From Lepeophtheirus salmonis (lineage: Eukaryota > Arthropoda > Copepoda > Siphonostomatoida > Caligidae), in assembly GCF_016086655.4 (NCBI RefSeq), contig NC_052132.2, forward strand, positions 16,308,805 to 16,372,804: 64,000 nucleotides of DNA, read 5' to 3'. Below the pieces are notes generated by a model. The model saw only the letters and a program-made list of their open reading frames with translations. It did no database searches and was not told where the DNA came from. Of this stretch, positions 32,390 through 43,185 are shown piece by piece. The position numbers and the translations under genes were made by a program. Each line of letters opens with the position of its first letter. Position 1 is the first letter of the stretch.

Positions 32390-32820
32390 ACAAACTTTTC
32401 AGTCTTTTCTTTTTTATTGGTCCAATTTTTTTAGCACACTTTGGTCCAAAGGACTGATAAGTCCATCCTTCAGTCTTAGTTATTTTTTTACTTTTTTTAT
32501 TCCCAGTTAGGTTTGAAGAATGTAAAAATGAAGAAAATAATAAATGATGGCTAGAACGTACTTTTCAGCTGATGGTGTTACCATAAATAATGATAAGGAC
32601 CTATCCTAGGACTGACAAATTCTATACGGACCAGACTGATAGAACTGCAGTTTTTTAAGTTTTTTTTATACTGATCCAACCCTACAAATTATTAGACTTT
32701 TTTTCCTTCTCTTTTTAGTCTTTTTTTTCCAAATCGGTCCGTGGTTTTTTCATCAATCCTCAATCCTAAGGACCTATTTGTCAGTCGTAGCCATCTGTTG
32801 TATTTTCATCACTCCTAGCT
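32390..32820. repeat. Repeat cluster with GGACTGACA / TCAGTC words, related to the 33.0-33.45 kb foldback
   Basis: TCAGCTGATGGTGTTACCAT, GGACCTATCCTAGGACTGAC and ATACGGACCAGACTGAT (32565-32645) align with the reverse-oriented arm of the 33.3 kb foldback. A further inverted piece (AGGACCTATTTGTCAGTCG) lies at about 32769. Old nested copies are likely. Confidence 0.5.
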
Positions 32821-32999
32821 AGGATTAAAGAATATAAAAAACAAGGAAATTAGGAATGAAGGCTAGAACCATAATAATACTTTATTTAAATATGCACAAG
32901 CCACAAACCTTCTACTAATTAAACTTCAAGGTTCTCGTCTTCTTGAAAGAGATTAAAAATAATGTTTCATCAGCTGAAATGATGTAGTTAGTAACACCA

Positions 33000-33445
33000 T
33001 CATTTCATCTGTTGTAGTTACAATAAAAGACCATTAAGGCCTGATTCTTGGAATGACAATTTTTATCAGGCCCGGACTAAAATGACTTCATACTTTTTTG
33101 TTTTTTTAGGCCTATTCATGGAATTCTGAACATATAGAATAGTCATACATGCAGTTTAGCTTGTTTTTGTTTTTTTTCTGTTATTTTCATTTTTGAAAGG
33201 AATAGAGTACAAAATTACGCTGACTCTTTTTTTTATTTCCATTTTTCAATGAATTATTCCTTTTATCATCCCCTCATGTGGGAATTAAAAGTCTGTGATA
33301 CTATTCCGGGTTTCCATAATTCCATGGATCGGTCTAAAAAAAACCAAAAAACATTGAAATCCTAGAAATCCGGTCCTTTTAAAATTTGTCTTTCCTAGGA
33401 ACGGGCCTTATTGGTCTTTTATGGTAACTGCAACAGCTGAAATGA
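33000..33445. mobile_element. Foldback element with ~135-bp inverted arms
   Basis: Left arm 33000-33135 (TCATTTCATCTGTTGTAGTT, ATAAAAGACCATTAAGGCC, TGACAATTTTTATC, TTTTTTTAGGCCTATTCATG GAATTCTG) is matched by the reverse complement of 33313-33445 (TCATTTCAGCTGTTGCAGTT, ATAAAAGACCAATAAGGCC, AGACAAATTTTAAA, TTTTTTTAGACCGATCCATG GAATTATG). The loop is ~175 bp without coding capacity. Confidence 0.8.
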
Positions 33446-33449
33446 CCGA

Positions 33450-34290
33450 TCCATATTTAATGAATAAAATATTTTTATTTTCTTATTAATAAAAAAAGCC
33501 TATCTCTTTTAAAGGTTGTTTCTAGAAGTATATATTTTTGTAACTACAAAAATCTAGTGTAAAGTATCAAAAAGAAGTTGGTAACTTCAAAAAGTAAATG
33601 GCATTATTGGTTATTAACAATATTAACAGTAACCTCAACCATTTTCATATACCAATATATCAAAAGAAAATATTTTTTTCATTTTCTCTGATAAAATTAA
33701 TATAACGTGTGATAACACTTCCCTTAACATAAAAGTGGAACAAAAGAATATTTTAAAAAGAGTTGAAGATTTACTTATCCAAAAAAAAACTAGGGGTTTA
33801 ACCCATAATGTTTCTCCACTATTTTATTGGATTATGAATTTATTGGTTATTATTAATAAAAAAGAACCTAGATTAACAAAAAAAAATTATTTTTAAAGGA
33901 TGTTCTAACACAAGTCTAAGTATGTTTGTAGTTGCAAAAATTATTCTTAGGCTAATCATTCTAAAATAAATGTTAAGCAACAAGGAGGTTAAAATATTTT
34001 AAACAAATTCTGTCCCTGTGAGTATTGAAAGAACTTTCTCAAACTCAAATTGATCAAGATTCTCAAAATGTCAAATTGGTAATACAATGAGACAATAAAC
34101 AATCAAGACAATAAGGCTTTAAAAAACCATACGAATTAAATGATTAAAAGCCGATTATATCCAACCAAAACTTATGATACTCACTATAATCCCTATATAA
34201 CTTAGTGAAAATATACCACAGTTGTTTTTTGCCCCGTTCAAACTACAGTGGATATTCCTACTAATGAAAATCGGGTTAATTTTTTGCTTG
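33450..34290. other. AT-rich stretch, no gene seen
   Basis: No transposase or reverse-transcriptase motifs and no paired repeats were recognised; several poly-A runs occur. Confidence 0.5.
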
Positions 34291-34672
34291 CCCGTTTTTG
34301 CTTTGTTTTTTGAGTAAGCTGGCTGAAGAGTGAGTTTTCTTTTCCTAAGCTGTTGTCATTATTATTTAACTCCTGAGTAGTGAACTTCATTTTCTACTAC
34401 ATACAAAACCGTATTGAACATTTGCTTCTGCTCATTTGACCATGTGTTGCAGAGTTATATTTCTAAGTCCTTGTTGGACTTAGAGTAGTATTAAGGATCG
34501 ACATCAGAGTAATCCTTACCAATGTCCTTTTTTATTTCCTTCTCCCCCTCCTCCCTCACCATAGCCGATTTTAGCTGATCTAATGAAACACCTTGACATC
34601 TTAGCAGTTCTCCTCTAAAAACATTTCAAAATGGCAGGGTTACCATATTGATTTTCCGCTTTTTTTTTTACT
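34290..34672 (+). repeat. 'GTCCTTGTTGGACT' dispersed family, copy 6
   Basis: GCTGAAGAGTGAGTTTTCTT, CTAAGCTGTTGTCATTATTA, CTCCTGAGTAGTGAACTTCA, AAGTCCTTGTTGGACTTAGA, GGATCGACATCAGAGTAATC, TTTTAGCTGATCTAATGAAA and CATTTCAAAATGGCAGGGTT lead to a T run at 34661-34671. The T-rich tail gives the element a SINE-like 3' end. Confidence 0.8.
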
Positions 34673-34699
34673 CCTTCTCCACCACAGCCATTAGTGAAT

Positions 34700-35040
34700 T
34701 CCCATGTGTGGTGTCACATACCTTCAACTCGATGGCGCCCCGAGTATCATAGTCAAGAGGGTCGCAGTGAATAAGGATGGATGCCCCATTGACCAGGTCC
34801 AAAAATTTGCAATGTTTCCTTCTCCCAACTATTGATTGAGTTTCATTGGTCTTGTGCCTTCCAGGCTGCCTTTGGTGGCTCCTATTATCGTCCTTTATCT
34901 TTTTAATCGGGATAATGAGACCATTTCAACAGGGGACGAATCGGAGATCTCATCATAACTCATCCTCCGTCAAGGAGCACTGACACACTCTTTCTTTTGG
35001 CCTTCATCTCAGTGTTCCTTGGCCTGATAAAGAAATTTGT
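34700..35040. other. GC-richer stretch, possibly decayed coding sequence
   Basis: Clearly less AT-rich than its neighbours. The minus strand gives KTNETQSIVGRRKHCKFLDL, VNGASILIHCDPLDYDTRGA and IELKVCDTTH in one frame before a stop. I recognise no family. It lies directly after the copy-6 repeat. Confidence 0.3.
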
Positions 35041-35238
35041 TTCACCATAACTGTTTAAATTTTATTTATCTACCAGTGATGATATTACCGAGAAAAAATA
35101 AGCTAAGTAATAAGTCAATGAAACCTTTTTAAAGTTTTATTAATACATTTTTTTTTCTGTTTGATTAGAGCCAAATTTTTGTGTTTAACAATATTTTAAA
35201 ATTCAAATGAAAAGCACATTTTAAGTGATCCCGCACAA

Positions 35239-35511
35239 ATGATAAATGCTCACATTCAAATAAAAAAATGCCTAGTCGTTTCCTCTGATATATTAGAAGA
35301 GAAGCAAATAATCTCTCCATTAGTGTTCCCAAACACACTACTCAGAGACGGGATTTTGGTAAGTATTTTAATACAATTATGGATGATATGCAGGACGGGA
35401 CGGCACTATATATTAGAACAGGCAGAAGACATCTCTACATTTTATGAGATACAATATAGACCAACTCGTCCAATTTTTTCTCTCCAACCAGTTATCAAAT
35501 TAAAGAAATAA
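35239..35511 (+). CDS. Unrecognised 90-codon open frame
   Basis: MINAHIQIKKCLVVSSDILE, EKQIISPLVFPNTLLRDGIL and RTGRHYILEQAEDISTFYEI are readable. The composition is plausibly protein-like but no motif is identified. Chance or an unknown element fragment are both possible. Confidence 0.2.
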   Translation: MINAHIQIKKCLVVSSDILEEKQIISPLVFPNTLLRDGILVSILIQLWMICRTGRHYILEQAEDISTFYEIQYRPTRPIFSLQPVIKLKK

Positions 35512-35649
35512 AACCAGATTAAAAAAACTTGATGAATTCTGATTTGTTTTATTTAATCAAATCACCTACAGCCTCAATCATATTCCCTATACGAGGCCTT
35601 CACCCCTTCCTCCCTTGGCAAATCCCCGAATTTCTTCTTGATTGGAATG

Positions 35650-36055
35650 ATAAGTTCGTCTTTGGTGTTGCAGGGGCTTGGGTTATTTTGTCGTTTGATC
35701 ACGGCCCACACGAGTTTGAAAGGCAAAAGTCGGGCAAGATGAAGACATCAAAATTATCTTGAGCCATTTTTTCGAGGTATGGCAAGGAGGAGAGACCTTT
35801 AAAGGCCTCAAATTACCTCCTAACCTTACGAACGATCGTCTCCAGAGAGTTCCAGCAATTGGTATGTTGTCGCCCCCGGCACGGATTTCAAGGAGGGCTC
35901 TGTGCCTTTTCCAAATATTTGGCACAACAAATTCGTCGATTGATTCTATTTTTTCCCAACTGGTACAAGTTCGAACAACCTTTGTAACAAAAAAATCAGG
36001 TGACTAAATGCCTTTGTTTTTCCAAGAGAGCGCACCAAAGCGCCTACGCACCCTG
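35650..36055 (-). mobile_element. 5' end of a Tc1/mariner-like element with transposase N-terminus
   Basis: On the minus strand the terminus CAGGGTGCGTAGGCGCTTTG begins at 36055 next to TA (36056-36057). The coding part, from the ATG at 35925, reads MPNIWKRHRALLEIRAGGDN, IPIAGTLWRRSFVRLGGNLR. This is a frameshifted version of the 'ALLEIxAGxxxxxIAxxLGVxxSFVxKVRxELE' helix-turn-helix seen at the start of this transposase type. TIR, 5' UTR and DNA-binding domain are in the normal order. The sequence deteriorates after about 35680 and the catalytic domain is absent, so only the front third of the element remains. Confidence 0.65.
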
Positions 36056-36059
36056 TATG

Positions 36060-36925
36060 TGTTGTTAAAAAAGATTTAAGTAATATCATCATCAAAAAAC
36101 GTAAGTTTCTTTCTATTTCCCCTTTTTTTAAATTAGTAAGGGACTTGGCAGAAGCTTAAATGTTATATGAGGGAATCACAAATTAATTATTATTTTTTTG
36201 AGAAACATTAGACGGGTATTTTACGTACTTAAACAAAGGCAGTATTCACTAATAGTTATATAGTTCACAAAAGTTGTTAATTAAGTAAAATGTTCATAAG
36301 TCTGGCAGTTTGTTAATCCAGGCTCTACTTTATACTACATAAAATCTCTTTCATCCCTGTATTTACATATGAAATATATTCTTAAATACAGCGTACATAT
36401 GTTTCAATGAAAGCACATTTTTTTGTTGATTTTTTGGGAGCCTACATTTAAAAGCATTTTTTTTATTTTTGAATGTTGAGGCTCTGATTACACTATGCAA
36501 CAATATTTAATAAATATATGCTGTAAGGACCTAAATAAAATATGTGTCCAAATTACTTATAATTAAGTTGATTATTTGGCTAATTGTAAGAACTAATGAA
36601 TATTTTAAGAGGCAGGAAAAGTTTACTAAGTAAATTTGAATAAAACGATTATGTTACTTACATCTAATCAATAAATACGAATCAAATATATTGGATTTGA
36701 AACATATTTATATTGAAGTTAATCTTCCTGAATCTAAAATATTCATGACTTCCTACAATTAAGTCAAATAATTGACTAAATTGTATTTAATTTCGAAACA
36801 TACCCGCGCAACCTTATATTGTGTTTTTTTTAATAAAATATTCTGTAAGAAAATAAAAAATTCAACAGATAAAATCAATCGAAATCAATTTCTTTTAAGT
36901 TGTAATATAAGGTGTATTCCTTAGT
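36060..36925. other. AT-rich stretch, no gene seen
   Basis: No recognisable elements. Words such as CCAGGCTCTACTTTATACTA at about 36318 could be an old transposon end but are unpaired. Confidence 0.45.
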
Positions 36926-36930
36926 TTGAG

Positions 36931-37116
36931 CTATAAAGCGTTTTGGAGTCTCACACTAATAGGGCCTTTCACCCAAACATGGAGTCTTTGAAGTCCTACA
37001 TCACCAAGGAGTATGACAAGCTTTCTCACCACTTTCTCATTAAAAACTACTTGAACTTCATACCTTGTGTGGAGGTTGTCATTGAAGAAAAAAATAAACT
37101 TATTTGGGGCGTCCAA
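36931..37116 (+). pseudogene. Tc1/mariner-like transposase C-terminus, cut by the 37106 MITE
   Basis: The frame reads ESHTNRAFHPNMESLKSYIT, KEYDKLSHHFLIKNYLNFIP, CVEVVIEEKNKLI. It fits the tail of these transposases: 'VExxTNRxxHPNxxSLKxxI', then '(F)RxRVExVIxAxGxYI'. No catalytic block precedes it. The conserved reading ends almost exactly where GGGGCGTCC, the left end of the AT-rich MITE, begins, so the MITE probably inserted into or against the stop region of this transposase. Confidence 0.6.
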
Positions 37117-37931
37117 AGGGGTTGGACTGGATGAACTTTTTACTAGAAAATTTAATATTTGAAATTTTATTCAATTTTTCACAAATATTTTTTTTTTAAA
37201 TTAGTTTTCTATGAATTTTAAAATTTTTTGGAAAAAAATTTAATACATTGAATTTAATTTTTCAAATTGAATATTTGAAATTTGATTTAATTTTTCAAAT
37301 TTTTTTTTCCAAAAATTAATTTTCTATGAATGGATTTTGAAAAATTTTGGAAAAAAATTTAGTACTTGGAATTTAATTTTTCAAATTGAACAATTGAAAT
37401 TTAATTTAACTTTTCAAATTAAATATTTGAAATTTAATTTATCTTTTCAAAATTTTTCTCCAAAAAATTAATTTTCTGTGAATAACAACGAATTTTGAAA
37501 TTTTTTGGGAAAATTTTTATACTTGGAATTTAATTTTTCTAATTTTTTTTCCGAAAAAATTATTTTTGATAAATAACTGTGAACTTTTGAATAAATTTTC
37601 AATTAAATTTAACACTTGAAAGTTCTTTCTTGAATTTTTTTTCCAAAAATTAAAATTTTTGTGAAAAGTTATAGATTTTTGAAAAAAAAGTTCTAAAAAA
37701 ATTAATTTTTTGAAAAAAGCCATGGATTTTTGAAGTTTGTTTCCAGAAAAAAAATTATGTTAATAACTGTAGATTTTTGAAATTTTTTTCCACAAAATTT
37801 AATATTTGAAATTTCATCTTTGAAATTTTTTTCAAAAAATTAATTTCTTAATTCATTTTCCTTAAAAAATTTAATTTTGGAATGTTCTTTTGAAAAAAAA
37901 AAATACATATATATACTCCTATGGACGCCCC
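37106..37931. mobile_element. AT-rich MITE with GGGGCGTCCA inverted ends (best copy)
   Basis: The left end GGGGCGTCCAAAGGGGTTGG at 37106 and the right end, read on the minus strand from 37931, GGGGCGTCCATAGGAG form short terminal inverted repeats. The 800-bp interior is almost pure A and T with a limited vocabulary (TTGAAATTTAATTTTTC, TTTTTTGGAAAAAAATTTA, TTTCTATGAATAACTATGGA) repeated quasi-periodically every ~40-70 bp in alternating orientation. There is no coding capacity. CTTAT lies just outside both ends (…AAACTTATT and CTTATATGG), a possible but unproven target duplication. Confidence 0.8.
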
Positions 37932-37934
37932 TGC

Positions 37935-39200
37935 TTATATGGGACCTGATAGAGCCCATTTCAAATAAATTATTTATCATTCTTCCATTATAACGATTTA
38001 ATTGGTCTACTTTACCTGCAATTTGTAACACGTCCAAAGTCTTAATAAGAACAACTTATCGGTAGAAATTAATTAAAAATTTTCTATATATTCCTTATGA
38101 AACCACGGATCTAAAAAGTGGGCAAAGTTGAGCCAGCTATTAAAAATTATGTTAAATGTATTAGGGAATATTATCAGGAAAGGCTTGATTTTAAAATAAT
38201 TAACAGCTATATAAATTTATGTCCTTTCATCATAAAGTTTCTTATATTAGATTATATTTACTTTTTTTTTTTTTGCAAGAATGTTCAAAATGAGTTTTCT
38301 TTCTTCATTTTTTTCACCATATGAATTATTAATTTATTGAAGAAATGAGAAGGGAAATAACTTTGTTGATTAACTTTGGAAGGAAATAAACTGCATTTGT
38401 TCCCTCGTAACCGTCCCAACTACCCCTTCAAATAATTTAATTAACAAGAATGGGCACTAAAATACTTTATTTTTCAAGCAGATTAAATGATTTAAGGATC
38501 TGGAATTTCATTAAACATTATTAAATACGATCACTTTTAATCCTTGCTAAGAAAAAAGTCATTTTTCTATTCTTTATGTTCTGATGGGTAGGTTTAATTA
38601 TTATCCTTTCTAAAGTAATAATAATAATAATAATGAAAAGAAAGGAAGGAGTATAAAAATAAAGATGCTATAAAATTAATGAATGTTCGTCTTTCTATTC
38701 TTTTTCTTTTTTTACTCTCTTCTTTACCATCTTTATTATCGCTTTAGGAGCCTCAGACGAATAGAAAAGGATAAAATGATGATGATCTATACGTCATGTA
38801 TGTAATATCCTTGTACAAATTCAATTAATGATGGTATAAAGATCTTCTTTTGTACATTCCCTTATCCTCATCAAGTGAGGCACAGTTATGAAATTAAATC
38901 ATTTCAATTATTCGTATGTATCATACAAGAAGTAACGAATTTACATAAGTTACAGGGAGACATATAATTTTGAGGACAGCAACTTCAACTGAATATTTCT
39001 GCTATAGGCGTTGATATTTTTTAATTCTGTTTATTCTATATCTTTAATGCAATTTCCATCTTTATTTCTTGTGAAATAAACTTTTTTCTAAAACGAATTC
39101 TAGAGCCTCTAACGACGATAGTATGAACCCCAAGCGCGCCATCATTTCGTTTGAGAGTTTTACTTTATATTTTAAATTATGTAGCTCATGAATTTATAAC
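37935..39200. other. AT-rich stretch, one trinucleotide microsatellite
   Basis: An (AAT)n run occurs at about 38613-38633. No gene or element was recognised otherwise. Confidence 0.5.
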
Positions 39201-39249
39201 TGTTAATCATGTTTAAAAATTTGGAAGGGAAGAGCCGTAGGCCCTAACG

Positions 39250-39727
39250 CAATGGGCAAGAAGCTGACCCGAACAAAGGTGCTTCTGAAATTACTCAATT
39301 CTTGTAGGTACGTTTCAATAATTCGAACTGACGAGAAGATCTTCACCGTGAGGCCGGTTTACAACAACCACAACGATTGGGTGCAAGGGTAGATCATCAA
39401 GGACAATCCCTTGGACGAGTGCAACCTGTTCAAGGTTCAAAAGACGGTCTTGGTGATGGTCTGGCTGGGTGTCACCTCCTGCGGAATGGAGACGACCTTG
39501 ATCTGCATTCCTGAGGGTGTGAAGGTCAATGAATGTGTCTGTCTGGACATATTAAAGTACGGAGTACTTTCCTGGATACAGAAACAACACTGAGAAGTGT
39601 CTTACTGCTTCCAGCAGGACGGAGCACCTTCACATACTGTAAATTATGTGCATGAGGGGTATCAAACCACTTTAGAGTACTTTTAGGGCAATGACATGTG
39701 GCCCCTTCTTCCACAGATCTCAGCGTA
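39250..39727 (+). pseudogene. Tc1/mariner-like transposase, central part, with stops
   Basis: One frame reads GKKLTRTKVLLKLLNSCRYV, SIIRTDEKIFTVRPVYNNHN, DWVQG, stop. It continues QKTVLVMVWLGVTSCGMETT, LICIPEGVKVNECVCLDILK, then after another stop FQQDGAPSHTVNYVHEGYQT, and MWPLLPQISA. RTDEKIF carries the first catalytic Asp and FQQDGAPSH the second. The third block (normally WPPxSPDLNP) is ruined. Four in-frame stops show it is dead. It lacks the N-terminal DNA-binding domain and both end repeats. It is distinctly GC-richer than its flanks. Confidence 0.85.
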
Positions 39728-39949
39728 ATGTACTTCTCCATATAGTAAATTCCCTTTTTGTTATATCGCAGAATTATCTGAAGGTCTCGATCAAATATAG
39801 TGATTCCTTATAACCTACGTCAGCTTAAAAGCATGGTGCAATTGTTTTCTGACAACATTCTTTTATACAGCCCCACTTCTAACACAAAGGTTAAAAGTAA
39901 TGTTTTAGTCCAGACTATGCTACTATACATGAAACAAAAATAAATATAA

Positions 39950-40460
39950 TCTTTATAACTCCGTAACAAAGTTTGTTACCAGGATTACGGCAAAAGTTAC
40001 AGATTGATTTTCATCAGACTTGCTATGAAGAGTCACAGTATGAGTCCAATAAATTTTGAGAGGTCAATTTGAAAGGTTAAGCTAGCACAAAATGTAAAAA
40101 ATGCGTAATCCACCATAAATTTGTAACAAATTCAAATACATAACTAAATTTGATTTTAGGTGGAGGTTTTGCCCCCTACTGAGTCCTCATTCTAGTTATG
40201 GATATTTCTTAATTATTTATAACATAAATGTGATTCCAAGATTGAAGATTCTGATTCACTAAGAACGTTTAATCAGAAGTTAACTAGTCCCATAACTATC
40301 TCTACAACAAAGTTGAACAGAGGTTATATTTTTGCCACAATTTGTTGGTCTGTTTGTTAGTCGCCCGGGTAACAGTAAGAGTTACAAATTGATTTTGATC
40401 TAAGCTATTAAATTTTGATAAGTCAAGGTAGTACAAAACGTTTACGTTTTTATTCATAAA
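39950..40460. repeat. Repeated unit (two diverged copies), related to 29.1 kb
   Basis: TAACTCCGTAACAAAGTTTG with GTTACAGATTGATTTTCATC at about 39957-40018 resembles CAACAAAGTTGAACAG with GTTACAAATTGATTTTGATC at about 40310-40405. The portion 40050-40180 matches 29085-29200 inverted. The unit is about 340-350 bp. Confidence 0.55.
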
Positions 40461-40469
40461 ATATAAATT

Positions 40470-41395
40470 CAAGGGAGCACCAAATCAAAAGGCGATGTTA
40501 TATTCATTTTCTAAAAAAAATACCAGATTTAATATTCCTTTATTCCAATATTCCCTATGTTTCTAAAGAGATAACTTTTTAAATTAAAAATTTAGTAAAT
40601 CTTGAGTCAAAATTATGCCACTCCGCCACTGTTGATATTATGCGTACATTCAGTGCGTCTATTGATATTGATGTGGTTCTCAATTTTTGAAGGCCTGGAT
40701 CAAGACTAAAGTAAAAAAATGAACAAATGTTTCCTATAAAGTAGGTTTCTTAACAAAAATCATAACCTTGTATTTTTTATAATATTCATTATATATTATT
40801 TTAGCTGAAAAATACAATGATGCAAAAATTACTTATCTAGTTGGATATAGACGGAGTGATTGCAATTTTTCTTGCCAAAAAATAAGACCTTTTATCCCCT
40901 ACAATCATCACACTTTTCAAGAGTATTTGTTTGTTTAGTCTATTTGAACACAAGATGGCACTTTGGATTTCAAAACATCGTCATAACAAATATAACAACG
41001 CATACTCATTAATACTAAATAATTTATCTGTAAATTAAAATTATGATTACTGCCATTAAGTATAGCAAGATAACATTTCGCCAATTAATAGATAAAAGAC
41101 TATAGTTTACCTCAAATATATTCAAATATTCTTTAGATCCACCAAAGAGACTCGGAAGTAAAAAAAATATAACTTAAGCAATGAGTGACTAAATAATAAA
41201 ACATTCACGAAATAATTAATTTGAAAAATAATCATATGAAAGAGCTATTTGATCCGACAGTGAATATTTTTTTTGTAGTAACACATATACTTTTTTAACA
41301 TAAATAACTACATTAAATTATTATATTTTTCATTTCCTTTCTTGAACATTTTATTTTTTCCAATTTTGCATGAGCTTTGTTTAATTACATTAATA
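40470..41395. other. AT-rich stretch, no gene seen
   Basis: No motif, end repeat or paired repeat was recognised. Confidence 0.5.
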
Positions 41396-41399
41396 TATA

Positions 41400-41515
41400 T
41401 TTCTTGCGGCAAAATAATACAATTTCTTCAATGACAATATTATTTAATATAAATTATAGGTGTATGTTACTCACATAGAGGCCACTGTGAAAAATGTATG
41501 CTACGTCTTCAAGCT
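41400..41515. repeat. Two short dispersed repeats side by side
   Basis: 41401-41457 (TTGCGGCAAAATAATACAAT, AATATTATTTAATATAAATT) resembles 55370-55424. 41459-41515 is the inverted partner of 23225-23282. Confidence 0.65.
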
Positions 41516-41547
41516 ACAGACTGTCATACCACCTTGCAGTCGATATA

Positions 41548-42819
41548 CAAATTGTCGCCAAAATATTTTCCTACAAAAACAACACAAAATATACATTTTT
41601 TAACTTTTTTATTGAAAATCAAAACTATGACGAGCATATAGGTATACAGTAGCCATTCATTCGATATAATCACCGTTGGCATCAATAACAGCCTCAATAC
41701 GGCCTCTGAAACGGCCGCAGGCTCTTCTGACCATCTCATTGTCCATGTTGCCGAATACCTCCTTGATGGAGTCCATCAGGCTGGCCTTGGTGCTATGGGA
41801 TGTCTGTTGGTATGTCTCTCAACATAGCCCCAGACAAAATAGTCCAAAGAATTAAGGTCAGGAGAGTTAGGAGGCCACAAATCCTTGGTTACGACGTCAT
41901 AACAGTTCTCGGTTAACCACTGCATGGAGATTTTGGACACATGGCAGGGTGCTGAGTCCTGTTGCCACGCCCAGGGCATGTCTCCGGCCACCCCTTGGAT
42001 CCAGGACAGAACTACCTTCTCCATAACATCCTCTGTATTGACCTTTGGACCCGTTTCAAACATGTTGGGAGCATAACATGACCTTCACTGCTGACCACCC
42101 CGAACACCATGACCGTTGCAGGGAACTTGATCTTCATTACCTTCCTCACATGGCTGGTGCAGGTGCCTATCCACCTGTTGTTCTGGTTGTTGACCTTCTG
42201 GTCTTGACAGAAATTCTTTTGATCAGAGAAAAACCACAGCATCCCGGGCTGCTTTGGGTGCTTGAGCTTGTTGAGCAATTTTGTTGACTTCATCAGCCTG
42301 TTGTCCTTTGCCTTCTGGGTCAAGATCTGGCCCACCTGCATCTTGCAGCTCCTGCAACTTTAATCCTCAGAACCACAGTCCCTTATTGTTTTCTCACGGC
42401 AGCCCAGATCCCTCGCCATGGCCTTCATGGATCTTGTCGACAAAGTCGGTGTCCCTGACCTTCCTGTCGGCGCCTTCCTCCTTGGGTGCCTTCTTTATGG
42501 TGGCATTTATGGCATCCCAGGTGTCCTCTAGCTTCTTACGGATACGCTGAACAGTCCGTAAATTCACTCCTAAGGTTGAAGCAATCGTTGATTTCACCTC
42601 CATTATTAACCAATGCCATGACTACGGCGGACCTCGAAAACTCCTCGTTCCACTTATAGCCCTTTATCTCCTCATATGATGACGGCATGATGCTAACTGA
42701 ACTACGTATCGTCAGCTGACAAGAATAGCTTTCCTATTTGGTAAACGGTTTTTATTTGATAATGTCGTCTTCAAGTTATCAAGGTTTAAAGTAGGGGAAA
42801 ATTTGATCCCCGCTCCCTG
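41548..42819 (-). mobile_element. Longer relative of the 27.2 kb transposon, one end damaged
   Basis: On the minus strand it starts at 42819 with CAGGGAGCGGGGATCAAATT, next to TA (42820-42821). The 5' UTR and ATG context match the 27-kb copy almost word for word. At the other end, CAAATTGTCGCCAAAATATT is present at 41548, but the outermost ~14 bases of the inverted repeat (the CAGGGGCGGGGAT part) are replaced by unrelated sequence. The element has thus probably lost the ability to move by that end. Confidence 0.88.
41657..42688 (-). pseudogene. Frameshifted near-full-length transposase
   Basis: It starts at the ATG of 42688, in the same context as the 27-kb copy, and ends at the TGA of 41659-41657. 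In order it shows NLRTVQRIRKKLEDTWDAIN (helix-turn-helix), RKVRDTDFVDKIHEGHGEGS (after a deletion/frameshift), LLNKLKHPKQPGMLWFFSDQ KNFCQDQKVN (first catalytic Asp in FSDQ), FPATVMVFGVVSSEGHVMLP, WAWQQDSAPCHVSKISMQWL (second Asp) and LWPPNSPDLNSLDYFVWGYV (third acidic position), then RIEAVID and a GDYIE end. At least three frameshifts separate these. The set gives the missing middle of the 27-kb frame and marks that copy as a deletion derivative. Confidence 0.88.
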
Positions 42820-42902
42820 TATATATTTTTTATTTTGCTCATTTCCTATTTACATGGATTTTTTTGGTGTTATCGATGAAAATCCAGTGTACCAGGGGCT
42901 TG

Positions 42903-43185
42903 TTAAAAAAAAAAAAACCCAAAGATGAACATGGTGAACCTGACAATTTGATGAATGTTTTGGAGGCTAGTAATTTTAATTTTAATGACGTTTCATTTAT
43001 TGGCTAGAATCAGCTGTGAAAAGAGAGGAAGGAGAGAAGGCCATTCGCAAAGAATTACTCCAATGTCGATCCTTAATTCTACTCTGAGTCCAACAAAGAC
43101 TTGCAATTATAACTCCGTAACAAATCCTCAGTGTTACACTCCGTCTTTTATGTACACACACGAATCTCCAATAAGGTTATGAATA
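42903..43185 (-). repeat. 'GTCCTTGTTGGACT' dispersed family, copy 7
   Basis: The minus strand reads GATTTGTTACGGAGTTATAA, AGTCTTTGTTGGACTCAGAG, GGATCGACATTGGAGTAATT, CACAGCTGATTCTAGCC, AACATTCATCAAATTGTCAG and a T run. It lies ~80 bp beyond the 5' end of the transposon, the same relative position as copy 3 beside the 27-kb transposon. Confidence 0.8.

Noticed and set aside
37106..37931. Possible scaffold/matrix attachment region or replication origin because of extreme A/T content
   Set aside because: Discrete inverted ends and several dispersed copies fit a mobile element better; no direct evidence for the alternative.
42045..42550. 80- and 89-codon plus-strand frames
   Set aside because: Shadow frames opposite the minus-strand transposase 41657-42688.
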